A DNA stretch of 64,000 nucleotides, taken from NCBI RefSeq assembly GCF_041260155.1, contig NC_091940.1, forward strand, positions 32,481,841-32,545,840. The letters run 5' to 3'. A program made the position numbers and the translations under genes. Under the pieces are notes generated by a model that saw only the letters and a program-made list of their open reading frames with translations, was not told the origin of the DNA and made no database searches. Below are positions 13,401-23,813 of this stretch, in pieces. The first letter of the stretch is position 1; each line of letters begins with the position of its first letter. The stretch is from Ptychodera flava (Eukaryota > Hemichordata > Enteropneusta > Ptychoderidae).

Positions 13401-16400
13401 AGAATATCCACAACAAGAAATATCAAACATCAATGCGGAAACAAATTACGCTACACGAAAAACACATTTAAATCACAAACAAACGCACAACAACAACACA
13501 AATAAATTGATATTTGCTACCAAATATAGTCCACACATCAAAACAAAAGACATCAAACAAGCACTCCTGAAGAACTGGGAAGAAATAGAAAAAGATCAAA
13601 CACTAAATAATTTATTCACAATGAAACCGATCATCGCTTACAAAAGAAATCCAAACATTGGCGACACACTCATAAATGCACAAGTACACAATCTTAGAGA
13701 AACGACCGAAAAAAATGCGACACAACAAACTGACCCAAACATAAGTATTCTAGCCTCCCTGCTAGACGAACAAAACACTGACATTAATTAAACCACGAAC
13801 AGTGAAACACAAATCTAAGGAGAAAAATCTCCAAAGAAAAGCGACTGAGGAAGAAACCACACACTGGTTTCGAAACGTAGCGTCAAAGGATCACCCTGTC
13901 ATTCGACAGCCAGATTACGGCTACGTCTCGCCATGGCTTATATCTACACCAATAGTCAAACACACAAAATCGAACACAAACACAGAGAACGTAAAAATAG
14001 TGTAGGCGATGTGTGCAGCCGCTTTCCCTTTATTACATAGCCATCTGACAAATGCCGTCAGAGAATGTTTGGACAAAACATGGGAAACTGACCAAAACTT
14101 TTACACGTGCAAATTTTGTCATCAGAAGTACTGGAACTTATCTAAGTAAAGTCATCCCTAAAAACTGATGTATCAAATTTAGAAGCTTTACAGAATAGAG
14201 GTTATAGAGACAGTGATCTTTTGAGTGAGAAGTGAGAAAATTTCATCATTGTTTGAACAAACCTAATGAAGTAGAGAAAATGTCCAAATCCAAATACAGT
14301 TTGCAAACATACAAGCAATATATAATAAATTGTAATACTGATTAACAAACACACTCATAATTTTTTACTCTTTGTTGCAGACTTTGATATTGTGCCTTAA
14401 ACACCGTATTCACACTTCATTCTTTGACCTTGTCTCTGACAATGATAAGAAATGTGTAGAATAACAATGAACCTACTGTACACTTGAAGCTTGGGTTCTC
14501 TGATTCACCATATTCCCAGCAATATCGATGTAACATGCCCCAGGACGTCCATACATGCTGGTCCTCACTGCCTGCAAAGAAATTTCAACATCAAATAAAG
14601 ATGGCAGATGCCAAACTACTGAGAAAACTCCATGAGCAAACCATCCACATTATAAATGGGAGCTACAAACAAAGCCATCATAAAATGGCTGCGTATGATA
14701 TATATCACTAAATTTATGTTTTTCAGGAATGATCTATATGAGGTTTATCAAAAGTGCAAAGTAAAAGATTGATTTTTGGCAATAATTTTTCCGATTATTG
14801 ATTATCAGGATTCACGTAATGGAATTTAACAACATTCAACGTTTCCCACTACTTGTTGAATGTAATTTTCAAGTCACTTTTTACTTTGAAAGTCTTACCT
14901 TTTCTATAAACGCTGGGATCTTCTCCAGACTTGATGGTCTTGCTGTGTATTTTGTGTACAGCCTGGCACTTTCAACCTGTTGATGGTTATGACAATGTTA
15001 CAGCAGGTCAAAGTATAGGAAATCTTATATGAACTTGAAATTTGGATTTCCTCATGACATCTACTTGGTTTCCTGCATTGAAATATGCTGCAATGACATG
15101 TATCTGAGATTTCAATGTTTTCGCAATTACGGAGTTCAATACTTGTGCTATCTATAATCTATAGTTTATTCAACATTTCAACGGAGTAGAAAGATCAGTC
15201 TCATAGACTATTTGCACTGCATTAATAGAACTCATGCAGAAACACAGTTTGTGATTCCTGACCAGACGAGTTACAGCAATGTGCTTTTTCCCGTTGTTCT
15301 GATACAGAAGTACCAGTGTTCGCGCTACCGCTCGCCAGACGGCAAAATGGCGAATTGATTCACTCATTGGCGACTCAGACGGTCAGAACAATCGCCAGAC
15401 TGGCGACTCAAAATTTGTACATTCTGTCACTTTGTTCTACGATGTTCTGTTGCATTGCGGTGTTTGTTTTACTTCTTGGGAAGTCTTTCGCCATAGTACT
15501 ATCGTACTCATCTAAGTATAAGCCCTGCCACTGTTTTCAGAGTATAATGGGTCGTACAGGTTGGTAAAATTACTTTTCAGATAAAAGAAGCTAATGGGAC
15601 ATCAAAGTTCCCGTGATAGTATCGTGAGCAAAATGGCACGTATACCCAATACATGTACTTGTGCCCCTCCGAAATGTCCCCTGTTACCTAAATAGAATAG
15701 TCCCACTTTAGTGACGTCCGCCATTGTTCACCCTGTCCTGTTTTCCCGGGAGATTGTCATAGTCTAAACATGCAATTTCAGTTGTTTTCAGCGATCATCC
15801 TTTCATCTGTGAAGAGCGGTTTACTGGTGACCAGTACAATTTTCACAGCTGTGCTGTTGTTTTCACAAGACACGGACCGTTTGATCTTGGAAAATAGAGT
15901 TGCTTTTACGTGCAGCTAATACACATGCCAGTTCACGGGTTCACACCATGCTCTTGAACGTGAATGGCAGCACACATGATGTCTTTGTTTCACGTTTATA
16001 TTTTATCTCAAGGTATGATTCAAGCTGAAATGTCACCAAAATGTCACTTTTATATCGAGGGATTGTGCAAACCAGTTTGATTTGAAACAGCTTTGTAAAA
16101 CACTGTTTACTTAGCTTGGAAATTGTTACTGAGTTTGCTGTCTTTTGGCCATGCACGGACGTGTATCAATATCAGTGTGATCATGGCATGCCATGCCACG
16201 TTGATGAAGATCTTGAGGATGTTACTCTTTTCTGTATTTTTTTGTACTTCACAATTTCTTTGGTTGTCGTTTGAAAGTTCAAGGGGTGTTCAATAGTCAT
16301 GCATGAGTTTTGATACGAAGCATTCTTTTATTGAACTATTAAGCAGCACTGAGGATACATATGATGATGAGAAAGTGGCAGACCTGAAATATTTGGTTAT

Positions 16401-19400
16401 CATTACTCTTGAGTGTTTAATGATATCACCTTTGATCCTTCGAGATGAATGTGTGTGACCTTTGACCTCAACTCTCAAAAGAAAAATCTGGCTACTTGTG
16501 TTCACACTGTATTAGCCAAAAAGGCTAATCAGCTTGAGTAGCCAGAGCAAACCCTGAAGTACAGTGGGCTACATCAATTAATGCAGCTGTGTCTACGATA
16601 TCATTCGACATCAAATATAATTACACAACATGCATTGTCAGAGAGCACTGTTAGGTGACATCACCATCTTTAAAGTCATACTTTAGTCTACTCATCAACT
16701 GCTCAGTGCAGTTTTTTGTTTGTTTGTTTCCTTTCTGTTTGTTTGTTTGTTTGTTTGTTTTTTTGTTATTTTTTGCAATGAGTCTTCCGTTTCTCAATCT
16801 TACCTGTGGAAATTCCTGAAATGCTCCCATACTTTCTTGGTCCTGGTCACTGGATCCTCCGACAACAATCAATGGCCTGAGAAAAAAGTTTGGTTTGAAG
16901 CTTATATGCCTTTTGAAAAGATGAAAAGTTTAAAATGTCCATACCTGGTTTCATAACATGACAGAGTCCTAAGGCATATGGGGGCACTTGCACTTAAGAC
17001 ATTAATGGGTGCATCTTGTACAAAATTGACCCATTTCATGAGTCAGCCTAGAAGTGGGTAGGCATTTACTTGAGGTTCTTGTGTACAAATAGGACAGATT
17101 TTGGCTGTTTCTGAAGCGAGTCAGATTTTATCTATACTTTCATTGCCTAGCTACCCTGTACCTGGATATGGTTTGGAAGAGGTGAAAAAATATTGAAACA
17201 CTGGTATAGAAATGTGTACAATTTCCTTGATTACATCCAAGATAGAAGAAGATCGCTGATCAAGGTCATCCTTTAAGGCAATGAAATAGCGCCCTCAAGC
17301 GGCAAACCAACCAGTCTGGGTTATACCTTGGCCTACAATACATGATAGCACATCCACCCCGGACACACAACTCTCACACTGAATTCAACAAGAGCGAAAA
17401 GACCTTCAATATTTTATGGTATTCTTTCACTGCCTCATATTAGACAAACAGGACGATTGGAGAAGACATCTATCTTGCCGTGATACACTTGCACAAATAG
17501 AGTAAAACGTAATGCCAAAGTTTAAGCAATTACCAAACTCTGGCAAAATGGCTTACATTTCCCTTTTAATTTTGAAAAGTTTTCTATAAAATCACCCCAA
17601 ACCATTAAATAGTTAACTTTTAAGCTCAGACAAGAAAATGTTGTCCTAGTTACTCTTTTTCACATCTACAACAAATGTCCCTTCTCGATAGCACAACACA
17701 GTAATTATTTGATGTGGAACTAATCTGGTAGGTTTTGAACTGATAAAGCACCAAAAGACAAGGTATCTGATACAAAAAGGATTTTGAAGAAAATTCAGAC
17801 AATCATTTGGAAAGGAATTGTGTTACAATTTAGGTAAGGTATGAACAAAATTTTTACTCTTCTGGATATTTGAAATATTGACAAATCGGCAATTTTTTCT
17901 ATCACAGTTTTTAGCTGTGTTATTCAAAAGGAATGAACACAGTTGCCACTAAGAGGGGCTCTATTGGTAAAGCCTTTATTCTTGTAATTAACATTTTTTT
18001 TTGAGCATCATGTTTATGTCACCATGGATACTGATCACATGATTGGCATATCATACTGAGATTGGATGGATTTTTTTTACTTACCATCCATTGACCATAG
18101 CATTGGCCATACCAGCAATAGCATGGATCATTCCTGGACCTGAGACAACTAAGCACACTGCTGGTCTGTGAACAAAAATGGAAAGAAATAGCAGGCATTG
18201 GGCACCTGATAGCAATAAACAGTGACATTGTTGGAGCTGAGTATATGTACAACCTGATGACATAGTCGTGATAAATTTTAAACAAAATTCTTCGTTTGCT
18301 GTCCTCGTGCTGGTAAGTTGTCAGAGAAAATTGAGAAAACAAACACAATGTTAACACTATTAAGAATAAAAATATTACTTTTCAAAAAGAAACCAAATAA
18401 AACATGAGCTTATGTTACTACACTTGCGTTTTTTCTCTGTGTTAGTTCTTTTCCCTGGCTGGCTGGTCGGTTTTTCCAAAAATCCAAGGACGGCAAACAA
18501 AGAATTTCATATGGCCTAATCAAAGAAACACCACCAAACACACTGCCCTCACCTTTTACTGTGTTAGTAAATCTTCTTGCATTCTGCAGTTTTATTCACA
18601 AATCTTTTTGATTGGTTGATTGAGCTTTGAGGTCAACCGTTGACAGTTGGTTAGGAGGAGTTATCAAAATTGGAAAAAATCTGCAAAGTCATACTTGATT
18701 CAAAACTATTTGGCAGCATTGCTTTTTCAAACAAAAACAGGCACTGGTCCTGGATCTCAAACTTGCAAAAACCATGAACATCTGAAAATTCCAGATATCA
18801 CTTGTTCAGGTTTAGAATCACATACATATGAAGCTTGTTAAATTCAGCATTGATCCCGATACAATCTTGAAAATGAAAATATTTTTGTTAACAAATGCTC
18901 CTATATAATTATCTGTCTTATCAACTTGTTGAAAAGTGAAAACTCCTCTTTATCATTCTTTCTACAAAAGTGAGAGTAAAGCATACAAACCATGCTTATT
19001 TTTCCAAAAAAGCTTGAGTCAAAATAATGGCGTGACAAAATTTGCATTTTGGCATTCTGACCCAAGATTATCCATATATAAGAACATATTGATACTAAAA
19101 TTCAAGCAAGACTAAAACATTTATTTACCTGCCAGTCAAGTATCCTATTGCTGAGGCTGCATAGGATGCCTGCAAGTTAAAAACGTCTTGAGGTAATTTA
19201 TCATGAAATAACATTCATTATGAACTACTATGTCCCAACTGTTCATGAGCATAATAGATTTGAAATGATGAATTTCACATTTATATGTGCAAACTTATCA
19301 TTAAACAATTTCTGAATTTAATGGTATGGTTCCTCGTGTTTGTTGATGTAATTCTAGGTCAAGATGGCTGACAGGACTACATGTCCAATTATGGTACTCA

Positions 19401-21156
19401 CACTTTGACCTTCTGGACAAGGTTATGACTTTGTGTAATGGTTGTTTGGGTATGATTGGTATGCTTGGTTGCATATAAGCATCATGTGAAGTGAATGATG
19501 CACAAATCTGTTGCCAGAAGTCATCAGCTTTAGAATCAGATTAAATAAACTGTTGAATTTGAAGAGTCAGATTCAAAAACTGTTGAATTTGAAGTCGCAT
19601 CTGGTTTCTATTTTGACACTTAGTGTACTCCAAGTGTCTTCAGGATACTTACACTCTGTTCATTTCTCATTCCGATGTATCTGAGACCGGCAGCCTGTGC
19701 TGCCATGCCGACTTCTATGACTGGAAATCCAACAACACCAAATACATAGTCAACACCCTGTCACAGAAATGTCAAAAAATAATGAAAAAATAAGCATTAT
19801 TATACACCAGCATCTGAACGTTGGGATTGAGAATCCAATAACACTGACGAAGAATACAATAACTTTGGATGTTATTGGACACTTTTTAATCTTTGCCCTT
19901 ATATGAACATAGGCAAAACGACAATATTTCACTATATTTTTTTCAAATATACATCTGCTGATTAAGAAGTCAAGCAGTGAATGATGGTAAGTCCAATGTT
20001 GTGAACGTCTTTTTTTCACAAACAGCTTCAGTGGCAGCTCCAAGATTGATTGTAGTATTTACCCCGGCCCTCAGTCTTTGTCAGGAGTGTTCAGGTATAC
20101 TAGGCCAAAAAAAATAAATTGTGCTGTTCCGATAACATGGTTTTCAAAAATAGGGTAGGTAGGTCGGCAAGGATTTTTTTTCCAGAATATTTTTATTTTT
20201 AAATATGCATTTTTCAGGGGTTCAGGGCGGATAAACACTGGCTACAACATTTCCAGAAAAATGTATCGTACATATAAAGGGAATAAAAACATAAAAGACA
20301 TCTTCGTTCAGGCAAAAATCAAATGCCAAGTAAAGAACACATGATTTTACAGGGTTTTTCTTTCTTTTTTTTTTACTTCTGTGTTTACATAGCCCTAAAA
20401 AAGTTTAGGGTCAGCAGGTAAAAAATAGGGTAGGTCAGGTTATCGGAACAGCACAATTTTTTTTGTTCGGCCCTATACCACCTCTTTACCATAATACTAA
20501 CATGGTACCATGGTACAGCCATTGGTTGCTTGGATGCCATTCAGGTGCATGAGTCCTGGCCTGTTCCCCAACCACCTGGATGTCGTTGGTTGCCCGGTAT
20601 CAGAGAGCTTGGTGAAGCATGCTGTGGTGACACATTTCACATGTACCACTATACAACCCAATCAACCTGGATGTGTGGTGCCAGTGGTGGTATGTCTCGT
20701 GGTACTCATTCCCCAATTACCACCCAACCCCACTTTTTTAACGCCTTATTTACATCATGAAAAGCCAATGACACACACAGGATTATTTTTGGCAGTAGTG
20801 CACATATGAGGTGGGAAAGCCACATACAGAGCTTTTGGTTTAAGAGAAGGAAGCAGCAGCAATAATGAGGAGGAGTTGCCGGACTACTGAGAAAGGACGA
20901 TTGTTCATAGCACCTACAGGCATGACCTAAATTCTTTCTGACCACCCCTCCCTTAATTACTGAACGTTTCCTTAATCAGTTGTGATCAAAGATGCAGGAA
21001 TCTGATGTATACATGGCTAAACTAAGCTTTTCAACGCCTAAGAAAATGTCACCTCCCGCATATCTACGCCATTGTATAATGATGTTGGGTGCTCACCTGT
21101 GTTTTCAGTGCCCTGCATAATATTGTTGCCCCGTCAAGCTGTTCATCAGCTGCCAT
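1446..21156 (-). CDS. HACL1: 2-hydroxyacyl-CoA lyase 1, 17 exons, complete
   Basis: Peroxisomal thiamine-diphosphate (ThDP) enzyme that cleaves 2-hydroxyacyl-CoAs to formyl-CoA and a shortened aldehyde (alpha-oxidation of phytanic acid). CDS exons in transcript order: 21097-21156, 19653-19757, 19129-19169, 18085-18165, 16804-16876, 14899-14976, 14477-14571, 9387-9499, 8652-8787, 8026-8131, 7305-7391, 5006-5170, 4118-4218, 3387-3545, 3009-3116, 1840-2029, 1446-1478. They sum to 1731 nt, 576 aa plus stop; human HACL1 is 578 aa. Every junction is GT-AG and in phase. The start [20 protein letters not shown] aligns with the human N-terminus. The catalytic glutamate is in GMRNEQ (about residue 53). 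The ThDP/Mg motif begins GDSAFGFSG and ends VINNN. The C-terminus [10 protein letters not shown] ends in SKM, a peroxisomal targeting signal. Introns hold most of the mobile elements between 2 and 20.5 kb. Exons 7 and 17 were placed by homology plus splice phase. Confidence 0.96.
2131..2167. repeat. CA microsatellite
   Basis: Imperfect (CA)n run with a few GA interruptions, in the intron between HACL1 exons 15 and 16. Confidence 0.8.
2640..3000 (+). repeat. Dispersed ~300-bp repeat, copy 1
   Basis: Diverged member of a family with further copies near 5780-6110, 50020-50310, 51990-52330 and 56110-56370. Shared landmarks, in order, are a tract like AAATTACCCAAAATTT, then TTCAAAATGGC(C/T)GCCAT, then a late box reading TCTGTCCCTGAGGCACATTCTAC. 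No coding capacity is evident. It lies in a HACL1 intron; the class (SINE or MITE) is unresolved. Confidence 0.6.
3749..3840 (+). repeat. Short ~90-bp MITE-like repeat, copy 1
   Basis: Starts with CCCTTTCACCCCCAGTTCCC and ends near CCATGGTGGTGAAGAGATT, giving imperfect complementary ends. Related copies lie at 7606-7700 and, inverted, at 55030-55130. Confidence 0.55.
5780..6110 (+). repeat. Dispersed ~300-bp repeat, copy 2
   Basis: Best preserved of the two HACL1-intron copies. It has the AAATTACCCAATATTT tract, the TTCAAAATGGCCACCATCC core and the late box CTGTCCCCGAGGAGCATTC. It continues directly into the tandemly duplicated foldback unit at 6194. Confidence 0.65.
6194..6722. repeat. Foldback unit, tandem copy 1
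   Basis: About 345 bp of head sequence, starting near ATTATATTACACTGCCC, is followed by a foldback at 6541-6722. The foldback arms share GCTGACCATTAACGTTTATT and run about 85 nt each around an AT-poor centre near 6630. The whole unit is repeated immediately downstream (6713-7240). No protein is encoded. Confidence 0.8.
6713..7240. repeat. Foldback unit, tandem copy 2
   Basis: Diverged second copy of the preceding unit, with its own foldback at about 7065-7240. Copy 2 lies between copy 1 and HACL1 exon 11 (7305-7391). Both copies share the boxes GTCGAGCTGAAC and CATGCCCGTGAATATGAATA. Confidence 0.8.
7606..7700 (+). repeat. Short ~90-bp MITE-like repeat, copy 2
   Basis: Matches the 3749 copy over AATTCCCTGTAAACAAGTCC and the GTGGTGAAAAGATTAAG end, with many substitutions. 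Confidence 0.5.
10177..10534 (-). mobile_element. tRNA-derived SINE nested in the minisatellite element
   Basis: Read on the minus strand, it starts GAGGCATAATGGGCC. It then shows an RNA polymerase III A box, TGGCTAGAGCAGTGG, at about 10503-10517, and a B box, GAGTTCGAGCCCC, at about 10470-10482. A central domain contains CCCTGGGCAAGGCACTTTA. The 3' end carries GCACTATATAAGAACC followed by an (ATT)n tail at the low-coordinate end (10177-10201). It interrupts a minisatellite unit whose intact neighbours show the pre-insertion sequence. Confidence 0.85.
11673..11718. repeat. GAC-rich minisatellite
   Basis: Runs of GAC and GACG units just inside the right end of the 9731-11764 TIR element. Confidence 0.8.
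12000..14010 (+). mobile_element. Penelope-like retroelement (PLE), decayed
   Basis: The plus strand encodes Penelope-type reverse transcriptase blocks in the expected order. A finger block contains [12 protein letters not shown], and next come YIKECERQL and [32 protein letters not shown] and [12 protein letters not shown] follow, then [10 protein letters not shown]. The catalytic block is RFRDDIF, followed by thumb-like [32 protein letters not shown] and [18 protein letters not shown]. No GIY-YIG endonuclease was recognised after the RT, so it is either an endonuclease-lacking PLE or 3'-truncated. The reading frame is interrupted a few times, so the copy looks dead. The sense strand is strikingly A/C-rich compared with the surrounding intron. 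It sits in HACL1 intron 7. Boundaries are approximate. Confidence 0.85.
15314..16556. mobile_element. CAG-ended non-autonomous element with 6-bp target duplication
   Basis: Left end CAGTGTTCG at 15314 and right end CAAACCCTG at 16556 form imperfect inverted ends (CAGTGTTCG against CAGGGTTTG). The flanks repeat AAGTAC at 15308-15313 and 16557-16562. The ends and size are hAT-like, but no transposase is visible. The interior is mostly non-repetitive and may be captured sequence. It lies in HACL1 intron 5. The 58999-60924 element has similar ends. Confidence 0.6.
16713..16768. repeat. GTTT microsatellite
   Basis: (GTTT)n interrupted by CCTTTCT, just 3' of HACL1 exon 5 on the gene's strand. Confidence 0.85.
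18288..18504. mobile_element. 217-bp MITE, copy A
   Basis: Bounded by inverted ends TTCTTCGTTTGCTGTCC (left) and GGACGGCAAACAAAGAA (right). The internal sequence, including ACACAATGTTAACACTATTA and CCTGGCTGGCTGG, matches copy B at 29901-30116 nearly end to end. It has no coding capacity and lies in HACL1 intron 3. Confidence 0.88.
20101..20475. mobile_element. 375-bp MITE with ~35-bp inverted ends
   Basis: The left end TAGGCCAAAAAAAATAAATT plus GTGCTGTTCCGATAA is mirrored by the right end TTATCGGAACAGCACAA plus a T-run and GGCCCTA. The interior is AT-rich with T and A runs. Flanking TA dinucleotides would fit a TA target site, but this is not certain. It lies in HACL1 intron 1. Confidence 0.82.
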
Positions 21157-21831
21157 AGTGGAGTGTTTTCTAATCTTGGAAAGCTGGAAGGGCTGCAGAT
21201 GTTTTCGGATGTGCAGTAGCCCCGGAAAGAAACGGCGGATACTGAACAACATGCGGGGACCTAGAAAATACCTTGTTTGCAAATATAAAGAATACAAAGT
21301 CCATCGAAACTTGCAAAAGTCCGATCACACTGAACGTATGATTATAACCTTTAACCCTGTAAATGGACGAGTCCTTAGCTACACAATTTTGAGCCAGCAA
21401 TATTTGTTGGGGTCGGCAAATGCAGACTGTCGATCGTCTTAAAGTATAGCAGAAGTCGTATTAATTAGTGTAAACACCGTTACATATCGATGAAAAATGA
21501 CAGGCTGTCGTCTAATACATGGTATTGCTACAAATAATAAATTCCAATGTCGGAGACCTGCCGCGAATTCGTGCAAACATAGGTGGTCCTTCCGACTTAA
21601 TGTTGCTGGCGCAAAATTTGAGCGTGTGGGTGCTACTCAGAGTACTCCGTATTTGTTCGGTTGCTTCGATCATACCAGCATACAAGTGACATCTTAAGGC
21701 AATAACGACCCGGAACTTCATAAGTGACTTTGCCCATTCCATTTCTGTCGCCATGATAATACATGCGTTAGGGAGAGCATCATAACCTGAAGTTGGGACG
21801 CTGGCTATATGACACTGGGAAGTTTACGAAG
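21157..21831. promoter_or_regulatory. Divergent intergenic region between HACL1 and XRCC2
   Basis: Only 675 bp separate the HACL1 start (minus, 21156) and the XRCC2 start (plus, 21832), so this stretch must hold both 5' UTRs and both promoters. No TATA box at a convincing position was seen. That is usual for housekeeping promoters, so a shared bidirectional promoter is likely but inferred only from spacing. Confidence 0.6.
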
Positions 21832-23813
21832 ATGTGTGCATCATACACCGGGGACGGTGACCAGGTAAGGAATGAACCATCTAATATTCGGGGGGGGGGG
21901 GTCTTGAAGAGTTTTAAAAGACATATTCCCGTCAACGAAACTATTTCAGCCACAGATGGCTCGACCAAACAGATGATAAGCTATTGATGCGAAATAAAAA
22001 TCCATCGGAAGATGTCTTCTGACATTTTTGGTATGCTACTGGGGGGTGTATTTTAAGATGTTACTCGTGATGGAAAAGATTATGAATCATGCCATCTTCC
22101 TGTCTAAATTGACACAACATGATAAGTCATTTAGAGAAACTTTTCTCGCAATCACAAAATTAACATCATTGATTTCACAATGTTTTACAAAATATAGTAA
22201 AGCGTGGTGGGCTATTGTAAGTGAAGTTATACTACACTGTGCATGTCCAAATATGTTATCTGGCTGTCGGTAAATGTGCAAGCTATGCATGTTTAAAACA
22301 ATACAGCATATATTCTTATTTTCATCTTACTGAGCCTGCTTTTTGTCATTTTTCCCTGCAAGGTCTTCACATATATCATTATCTAGCTGTTTATTGAAAA
22401 TCAAATGTGGCCACTCACAAACGCAGGGTTTGTTGGAACTGCTGAGTTACCTGTGGCCTGGCAATTATACTTTGGTGCATAGATGGTACAACACACAAGA
22501 CACCAAAGCATGTTGATGTGAAATCTGGCATGCTCAGTACAAATGTAAACAACAAAAATATGTGAAGGCCCTGTCTTTTGTTTTCTTTTCAATCTGAAAA
22601 TAAGTATCAAGGTTATGATCACTAAACTAGACTGTCTGTCACTAAACCCAAACTTTATACATACCGGTATATATTGCTCTTCTTACATTGAAATCCTCTA
22701 TTTCAGTGATGGTGAGCAAGTAAAATTGTTACCAGGTTCCCCCAGTAATTTGATCGAGGATCCTCTTGGTCTATCTAATTAGATGAAGGGACAGCAAAGA
22801 TGCTATATCGGGGCTGTAAAATCATTCATCAATGTTCTGCAACAGTTTGCAAAAACTCTGTGTGAGATAACTTTCTAATCAAAAATCAGTTGTGTGAATA
22901 ATTTGTACATATTTTGCTCTCCACTTTTAGACTTATTCAAATCGCTATTTTCAGGGTACTATAGTTTGTTACGTAGTTAAACTAAATTTCTTCTTTTGTT
23001 CTTGTACAGATGTTGGGTCATCTGAACACTAGACTCAACATTAGCAAGCTCCACCCAGTGCTTTTTGAGAGGACAAAACCCTTGAAGCTGGGAGACATTG
23101 TTGAGGTGTGCGGGGAAAGTGGATGTGGTAAGACTGAATTGCTGCTGCATTGGACTGTACAGTGTATACTCCCTGACAAATGGAAAGAGAGTGAACTCGG
23201 AGGTTTAAACACGGGGGTGCTGTTCATTGATAATGACTACCACTTCTCCATCCTGAGGCTGGTCAGCATCCTCGAAAGCCAAATTCGACAGAAAGTGACT
23301 AAAAATGAATCGGAGAACATCAGTGCCGGCGACCTGGAAAAGTTGATGAAGTCATGTTTGCAGAGGCTGTACGTTGAGCGTTGCCAGAACACTGTGGAAT
23401 TCCTGCTCAGTGTGGAGATGTTGGAGACGTTGCTTGGCAACAAACCAAACATCAGTGTTGTCATGGTTGATAGCATCAGTGCCTTCTACTGGTTAGACAA
23501 GGACATTGGTGAGGCTAGACTCAAACATTTGACAGCCAGACTTGAAAAACTTGTACAGGATTACCAACTCATTGCTTTCATAACAAACTCCCTGGTCAGT
23601 CAACACCAGAATGAGGGTGGAACATCAGCTAAGACGGTTATGTCTGACCCAGTAAGCAGGACTTGGAGGAAGATTACGACCCACAAATATTTCATTTCAA
23701 GGAACTCTGCATCAGAATTTACAATAGGCTTGCAAGGATCTCACAGTGATGAACAGACAGTGTTGAAGTTTTTCATTTCAGATGCAGGCATTGTTTACAA
23801 AAGTAGTCAGTGA
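21832..23813 (+). CDS. XRCC2: XRCC2, RAD51 paralogue, 2 exons, complete
   Basis: Homologous-recombination ATPase-fold protein of the BCDX2 complex (RAD51B-RAD51C-RAD51D-XRCC2), nuclear. CDS join 21832-21864 and 23010-23813 gives 278 aa; human XRCC2 is 280 aa. Exon 1 encodes only MCASYTGDGDQ, matching human MCSAFHRAESGTE, and ends CAG|GTAAGG; exon 2 follows TTGTACAG. Walker A is GESGCGKT (residues 46-53, K52) and Walker B is VVMVDSISAFYW, as in human LLILDSLSAFYW. LFIDNDYHFSILRLVSILE is also diagnostic. An in-frame upstream ATG at 21793 exists, but the 21832 start fits the family. A polyadenylation signal AATAAA is at 24265-24270. A 12-G run lies about 25 bp into intron 1. Confidence 0.95.
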
